DNA of 64,000 bases from Gnetum montanum (Eukaryota; Streptophyta; Gnetopsida; Gnetales; Gnetaceae). The notes under the pieces are model-generated. The model was not told the origin of the DNA. It saw nothing but the letters and a program-made list of their open reading frames with translations, and searched no databases. The stretch covers positions 9,733-73,732 of the forward strand of contig MNCI01002106.1 in NCBI GenBank assembly GCA_015680685.1, in the 5' to 3' direction. A program made the translations under genes and the position numbers. Shown piece after piece: positions 58,357 to 64,000 of this stretch; position 1 is the first letter of the stretch; each line of letters starts with the position of its first letter.

Positions 58357-58560
58357 CACTTTGTCTTTGCTGCCGCCGTTGCTTACGTCGCCGCCTCCCG
58401 GTTTGCTCTTTTTGCCTCTTTTTTGCCTTTTTATTTATTTTTGTTGAAATTCGTCCAAAAATGATTAAAAAAATATATATCTAAAATAAAAACAAAATTA
58501 CTACGTATTGGTTCCCTTCTGAACCCCATTTTACATATTTACGCCAAACATTCCAGCGTA

Positions 58561-58740
58561 AACTGCCATTACAGCCTGGTATGACCTTAAACTGCCATTA
58601 CGGCCCGATACAGCCTTAAACTGCCGTTATGGCCCAATAAGACCTTAAACTACCACCCGCGGATTACATTTGGCCCAGTAAGGTGTTAAACTACCACCTA
58701 TGGCCCGGTACGGCTTTAAACTGCCATGCGTCCCAGTGTG
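58561..58740. repeat. Minisatellite with GGCCTTAAACTGCCATTA units
   Basis: Five to six imperfect units of 29-40 bp (AACTGCCATTACGGCCCGATACAGCCTTA type). Related units occur next to protease in element 2 (22787-22905), and a single unit lies at 53220-53240. Confidence 0.8.
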
Positions 58741-61700
58741 ATGATAATCCACCATCATGCATGTACACATAATTTAAAATTACCAAAGAGCATAGAACGA
58801 TACCCATTAGCTCATTCAGCTCTCTGTTTATTGGCAGGAGCAAGCTCAATGGATTTCCAGCATTTAACAACACCGTTAATCATTGATGGACCATATGGAA
58901 AAATTGCAAGAGATATTAACATAAAGCTCATCCACTTAAGTTCATCAACGGACAATGCAGTCATAGCCTTAACATAGCAAACGATAGACAACTATAAAGG
59001 CATGACAAAATCCCTCGACATAGAAGTCGAAAATATCACCGAAGACCCATTGACCGAAACCCCCATCACCATGCCTGATGATGAAATTAAAATATTAAAA
59101 TTAAGCACATTACTACAACTGCAATTAGCCAAAGACATTGAGGATGTGCTCAGGGAAAACATGAAAGCATTCGCTTAGTCTTACATAGACATGCCTGGAT
59201 TAGATCCTCGAATTGTCCAGCATAACATTATTCTTGATCCGAAACTAAGATTGGTAAAACAAAAGGCATGAAAGGTTAAAACCAAGGTGGCATTGGTAGT
59301 TCGTAATGAGATCACCAAGCTTTATTAGGTTGGTTTCATCCAGGCTGTTGATTACTCCGAGTGGGTATCCAACATGGTCATTGTCCCGAAGAAGAACGGA
59401 AGCATTCGCTTATGCATTGACTTTCGGGATTTAAATGTTGCAACCATAAAAGATGATTTTCCCCTACCCAGCATTGATCAACTTGTCAACTCGACTACCA
59501 AGCATGCCTTATTATCCTTTATGGATGGCTTCTCGGGATACAATCAAATACGCATCAACCCGGAGCATCAGCTTCGGAAAACCTTTATGACACCATGGGG
59601 AACCTTTTGTTACACAATGATGTCCTTTGGTCTTAAGAATGCTGGGGCCACGTATCAAAGAGTGATGACATTCATCTTTAGTGATTATATGTTACACTCG
59701 CTCAACGACTATGTGGACGATATTGTGGTTAAGTCAAAAACATCAGAACAACATATACAAGACCTTGACCTAGTATTAAAACATTGTTTAAAGTATGAAT
59801 TGAGACTCAACCCAAAAAAATGTGTCTTCAACGTCAAGACAGGAAAAATGCTTGGATTTATATCCTCAGAAGCAGGGATACGAGTAGACCCCGATAAGGT
59901 TAAGGCCATAACAAGCCTGAAACCACCAGGCAACCTTACCGAACTTCGAGGTCTGCAAGGTAGATTACAGTTTATCAGGCGATTCATAGAAAAACTAACA
60001 GACAAACTAATACCTATGAACCACTTGTTACGCAAAAACGTCCATTTTGAATGGACTCCATAGTGCCAAGAAGAATTTGATAATATTAAAACGACACTTG
60101 CTCGACTACCCACGGTTTATCCATCTCGAAACGATAAACCATTTTACATCTACCTTGTCACTTCGGATTCGTCAATCGCATCTATGCTTTGCCAGAAACA
60201 AGATGATAGAACTGAAGTCCCTATATATTATTTAAGCCACGCATTAGTTGCCCACGAGAAAAAGTATAACGACATGGAGAGGTCATGTTTAGCTTTGGTC
60301 TTTTCTTTAAGAAAATGACGACATTACCTCTTCTGTAACCAAGTTAACATAATTTGTAAGGATAATGTGCTAAGGGCTATAACAGGAAACATTTACGAAA
60401 CAAGTTGGATAGCCCACTGGAAAGCCATGATAGCTGAATTTGACCTGCACTACATGGTGCAATTATCAGTTAAGGGTCAAGCCATAGTAAGTCAAATGGC
60501 CACGTCACCAATGCACGATTAAGTGACAATAGAGCCAGAATTCCCGGATGAGAATATAAGCGCAATAGACATAGTGCCCAACGACTACGATGCCATTCTA
60601 AACTTTGATGGAGCATCCACCTCTCAAGGGGGAAGTGCAGCCGCTGTCATCACCTATCCCTTCAAGGAGATCTGACCCTTTGCTTATCGTTTCAATTTTC
60701 ATTGTACCAACAACATAGCAGAGTATGAAGGTCTCCTTAGAGGTCTCGTGGCAGCATTGGCTTTAGACATCACACGGCTTGTGGTCAGAGGAGACTCACA
60801 ACTGGTTTTAAACCAAATCACAGATGTTTATACATGCAAAGCCCAACATTTACAACCATACTGTGACTTGGCAAAACATTTAATAAGGCGATTTGAAAAC
60901 ATCAATGTGCAACACATTTCTAGAAACGATAACACCATTGCAGACGCGTTAGCCACATTAGCATTAAACATATCGTCGAACATGTTCCATGCATTACCAA
61001 GCTCTGTAATCAGTTGTGCTGAACCAATAACTGATACTCTTGACACATTTCTGGTCGCATCTGTTAGTACAACACACACAATGGAATGGTATGACGACAT
61101 AAAAGAATACCTTCTACACGGTGAAACACCACGGCATCTAACAAATGCACAAAAGGATGCAGTACGAAAACGTTCCAAGCAGTATACCTTGGTAGGAGAT
61201 ACGTTGTGTCATAGATCCTACGAAGGCATATTGCTAACGTGCGTCAGTAGTACTGATGCCCAAACCATTGTTGAACAGGTACATGAGGGACTATGTAGAG
61301 GACACATAGTGCCAAAAGCCATGGCAACAAAGATAAGATGCTTAGGTTACTATTGGCCACACATGGAATATGATTGTCTCTCCAAGGTTGAAACATGTAG
61401 TACCTGCCAAAAACATAGTAATTTAATCCATGTCCCACCAAACGAGTTGCATATGGCGCAAATCATATGGCTCTTTCAAAAGTGGGGGTTGGACCTTATC
61501 GGCCCAATAACACCCTCGTCTTCTGCGGGGCATACTTTTATCATAACCACAATAGAATATTTCATGAAGTGGGTAGAAGCTGCTCCCCTTCAAAAAACTA
61601 CATCTAAACACGTGTGCAATTTCATTCCTGAAAATATTGTAACCCGCTTTGGCATTCCCATGACAATCATCACTGACAACGGGCCATAATTTAGCAGTGC

Positions 61701-62321
61701 CGAGACCAAAACCTTTTGTGACAGCCTAGAGATCAAACACTCGTTTTCATCCCCTTACTATCCTCAGAGCAACGGGCAAGCAGAGGCAACAAACAAAACC
61801 ATCATTACAATACTCAAAAAGATGCTTACCCAAAGCAAGCGAAGATGGCACGAACAATTGGTATACGCATTGTGGGCATACCGTACTACACAACGGACTT
61901 CAACAGGTAGAACGCCATATAGTCTTGTTTATGGTTCAGAAGCTGTTTTACCTTTGGAATTACAGGTACCATCTTTAAGGATCACACTCTCCAGACTCCT
62001 CGACGACGGGCAAAACAATGACTTGCGCATCATTGACCTGGATTCGATGGAGGAGGAACACGTACATGCACTCGATCAGATTGAGTGGTACTAAAAACAA
62101 CAATGGCAACGACATCGGCATGACGTTCATAAGCACCCTATCAAAGAAGGTGACCTTGTACTTAAGGCTGTTCGGGAACACCAGGACAAATTCTCAGCCA
62201 ACTAGGAAGGGCCTTGGCCACCAAAGCATATGAAAATGGAGCATTTAAGCTAGCCAATATGGAAGGGCATGAGCTTGCAAATCCAACAAATCACCTATTC
62301 CTAAAACTGTTCTACATTTGA
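58726..62321 (+). pseudogene. Tat-like pol of element 3: RT, RNase H, second RNase H, integrase
   Basis: One frame from 58726 to about 62205, then a frameshift before the last 37 codons to TGA 62319. RT: IDMPGLDPRIVQHNI, YSEWVSNMVIVPKKNGS, LCIDFRDLN, GFSGYNQI, and catalytic YVDD at 59710-59721. The first RNase H (FYIYLVTSDSSIASMLCQ) is followed by an archaeal-type second one: LNFDGASTSQGGSAAAVI (60601), NNIAEYEGLL, VVRGDSQLVLNQI and NTIADALATLA, carrying the D-E-D-D set. Integrase: H-x-H/C-x2-C finger (HEGLCRGH ... CSTCQKH, 61278-61416), WGLDLIGP, ITDNGP and NGQAEATNK with the D-D-E triad. About eleven stops, mainly TAG/TGA/TAA by transition. A good splice acceptor (TTTATTGGCAG) lies at 58827-58837. 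Confidence 0.92.
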
Positions 62322-63730
62322 GTACAAGCTCAGGTACGTGCGAGTCCTGGGATCACGACTATAAACTAATACCACAGCTCATCCTAGAATCATGACGGTA
62401 AACTGATACCATAGAACAGTCCTAGATCATGACTTAAAGCTGATACCATAGAGAGCCCTAGATCACGATGATAAATTGATATCACAAAGTGTCTGCAATG
62501 ACAATAAACTAGCACTCGTCTGACACGACAGTAAAACTAAGACTACAAATTGGTTTGCCTCTTCATGGTCCGCTAAGACTAGAAACTGGCAACGTAACAT
62601 CTGCCACAATGCTAAACAGGTGATGTCCAACAAGTTATGACATAAAACTAACCCATGATAGTCTGCTAAGACTATAAACTGGCAAGTTCATCTCTAGTTC
62701 CTCAATCCACCGCCACATTCAAATTTCATCAGAATTACCGCATCGCTCGGCATCAGATGATCCTACCAACGTTGTTGCCATTCATATACAGTGCCTGAAA
62801 TCTTCTCCAATGTCTTTGTTCCATCTGTAGCTGTCTAAGTCTAAGCACACTTATTCACTCATGGTTTTCTTGTCTCCTCGGATTTGTGTTTGCAGGATGA
62901 CACCCAGAGGTTTTTGCACAAGAATGCACTTCGTCACAATAGCAAGATGGGACAAGGTTCACAACACACATGGCAAGACTAAATCAAAACATTCACTAGT
63001 ACATCCCCATTTCCTAGTACATTCACTATTTGTTCACCGAAAAACTCTACTCAGCCACACCTCTGATGCACCCAGTACATTCAAAACTCAAACATGTTGT
63101 TGCACACTATAAGACTTTAAAGCAGGTGTAACACACAACATAGCACTTGAGCATGAGTACGAGATCAAAACAAAGCTTCTTTCCAAAAAAAAAGGCAACA
63201 CTTGGCACTTCCCACACAAGCCCCAGGCAGGAAGGTAGTTGTCTTCGAATAGAGTACTCATGTCAAAACAATCAAGAAATCTCCAGTTGCATGGCTTTGG
63301 CTCTCCGCCGACTAGCTCCCCCTAAACACTAAACAAGGGCCCTGTTCCTCCAAAGAATGCAACGCATCATCACATGGCTTTGGCCTTGCCAAAAAGACCT
63401 CTTGGACACTAACCAGAAGTCCTGTTCTACCAAAGGATGCCCATCGCATGCTTGAATTCTGAGTCTGCTAAGCAATGGCTCTTGACAAGGATCAGCATGA
63501 TACACACCAGAGCATCCCCTTTCCCAAGTACAATCTCTTGGTCAGTTCCCAATCCCTACAATCTCCATTTCCCCATACAGATACAAAGTTTACGTCTCTT
63601 AATCCCATGTACTACTGAAAACAGTGCGATGATATCTAGTCAAGTGGCAACGGACAGGGTCTCTATCGAGTTGCTTGTGGTGTTTTGCACTTCTATGTTG
63701 ACGCTTCTCGGGTTGATTCCTCCAAGCGTC
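62322..63730 (+). other. 3' untranslated region of element 3
   Basis: No coding domain. A minisatellite lies at 62351-62510 and an 83-bp two-copy repeat (core ATGGCTTTGG) at 63291-63455. GTTTGCAGGATGA at about 62890 resembles a splice acceptor. Confidence 0.55.
62351..62510 (+). repeat. Minisatellite, unit 36-38 bp
   Basis: Units beginning GATCACGACTATAAACT (62351), ATCATGACGGTAAACTG (62389), ATCATGACTTAAAGCTG (62426) and ATCACGATGATAAATTG (62462), joined by CCTAGA. A decayed continuation with AAACTGGC words reaches about 62700. Confidence 0.8.
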
Positions 63731-63746
63731 AACAAAGAGGGGCCAA
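63731..63746 (+). other. Polypurine tract of element 3
   Basis: AACAAAGAGGGGCCAA immediately before the TGAAACACC LTR start. Confidence 0.85.
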
Positions 63747-64000
63747 TGAAACACCACAAAATTTTGAGCTTAGTACTTCTCTAAACATGAAGCAGGTCCC
63801 TAGGACCCACAGATGACCATAGCTACATCCGGTGACACACATGGCAACTTCAGAGATCAAGATATCTAGTTTTCACTAGGTATGCAATCTCAACGTATAC
63901 ACCCAGCGTATACGCCCAAGTGTACATTCCTAGCGTATATGCTCAAGTTCCCAGCATATATGCCCAACGTATACACCTAGCGTGGACACCCAGCGTACAC
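63747..64000 (+). repeat. 3' LTR of element 3, truncated by the window end
   Basis: It matches the 5' LTR from its first base. The motif array starts at about 63893 and differs in copy number and in decayed positions from the 5' copy. Confidence 0.88.

Larger units (their letters stand above)
47258..64000 (+). mobile_element. Tat-like Ty3/gypsy element 3 with antisense gene (3' LTR cut by window end)
   Basis: 5' LTR (47258-48441), primer site, motif-rich leader, gag, protease, a 4.5-kb minus-strand spliced gene, pol (RT, RNase H, second archaeal-type RNase H, integrase), 3' untranslated region, purine tract and the first 254 bases of the 3' LTR. The span exceeds 16.7 kb, long for Tat elements other than Ogre. 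Two RNase H blocks mark the Tat clade. All plus-strand genes carry stops of the transition type but few frameshifts, so it is fairly young. Homologous in order and sequence to element 2. Confidence 0.9.

Overview
The window is a retrotransposon-dominated stretch of a large, repeat-rich plant nuclear genome. I see no intact host gene, no RNA gene and no bacterial feature. Every coding stretch is riddled with stops, mostly of the kind made by C-to-T (or G-to-A) change at methylated cytosines. The amount of nested, decayed Ty3/gypsy sequence would fit a gymnosperm or another very large plant genome, but the sequence does not settle the species. Four single N positions (226, 17568, 18710, 53187) are base ambiguities, not gaps.

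Layout. 1-2923 is the 3' end of a plus-oriented Athila-like element (A). 2924-8412 is AT-rich sequence I cannot assign. 8413-15401 is a complete, non-autonomous Athila-like element (B) on the minus strand, with two LTRs, a tRNA-Asp-type primer site, gag and protease but no RT or integrase, and a 5-bp target duplication (GTTAG). 15402-17259 is unassigned and holds a 205-bp tandem duplication. 17260-40382 is an old plus-strand Tat-like element (element 2). It is interrupted by a solo LTR (26434-27359, target duplication ACCAT) and by a 4-kb insert in its 3' LTR that contains an intronless CCR4-type deadenylase pseudogene and a chromovirus-like LTR start. 40383-41700 is remnant sequence. 41701 to about 46030 is the 3' part of a third Athila-like element (D, minus strand) with an env-position accessory gene. 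47258-64000 is a younger plus-strand Tat-like element (element 3) whose 3' LTR runs off the window.

The most interesting object is in the two Tat-like elements. Between protease and reverse transcriptase, where Ogre-type elements carry an intron, both hold a gene on the opposite strand. In element 3 it can be read as eight exons (58035 down to 53534) joined by seven GT-AG introns that all keep frame, with its own TATA box. It predicts a protein of about 1,043 residues: an N-terminal FCP1/NLI-interacting-factor-like (HAD phosphatase) domain with altered catalytic acids, an unrecognised middle domain, an acidic linker and a coiled-coil C-terminus. Element 2 carries a decayed homologue in the same place and orientation (25229 down to 23339), with the same changed motif I, so the arrangement and the probably inactive phosphatase fold predate the split of the two.

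Each element family also carries its own short palindromic motif repeated in non-coding DNA: GCGATATCGC in the Athila-like LTRs, AGCGTATACGCT in element 3, and a GCTAGCGTAGTT-type motif in element 2. In element 3 the motif fills the LTR U3, the gag leader and the first intron of the antisense gene. I propose, as inference only, that the antisense product recognises the family-specific motif and regulates or de-silences the element, by analogy with anti-silencing genes of plant transposons.
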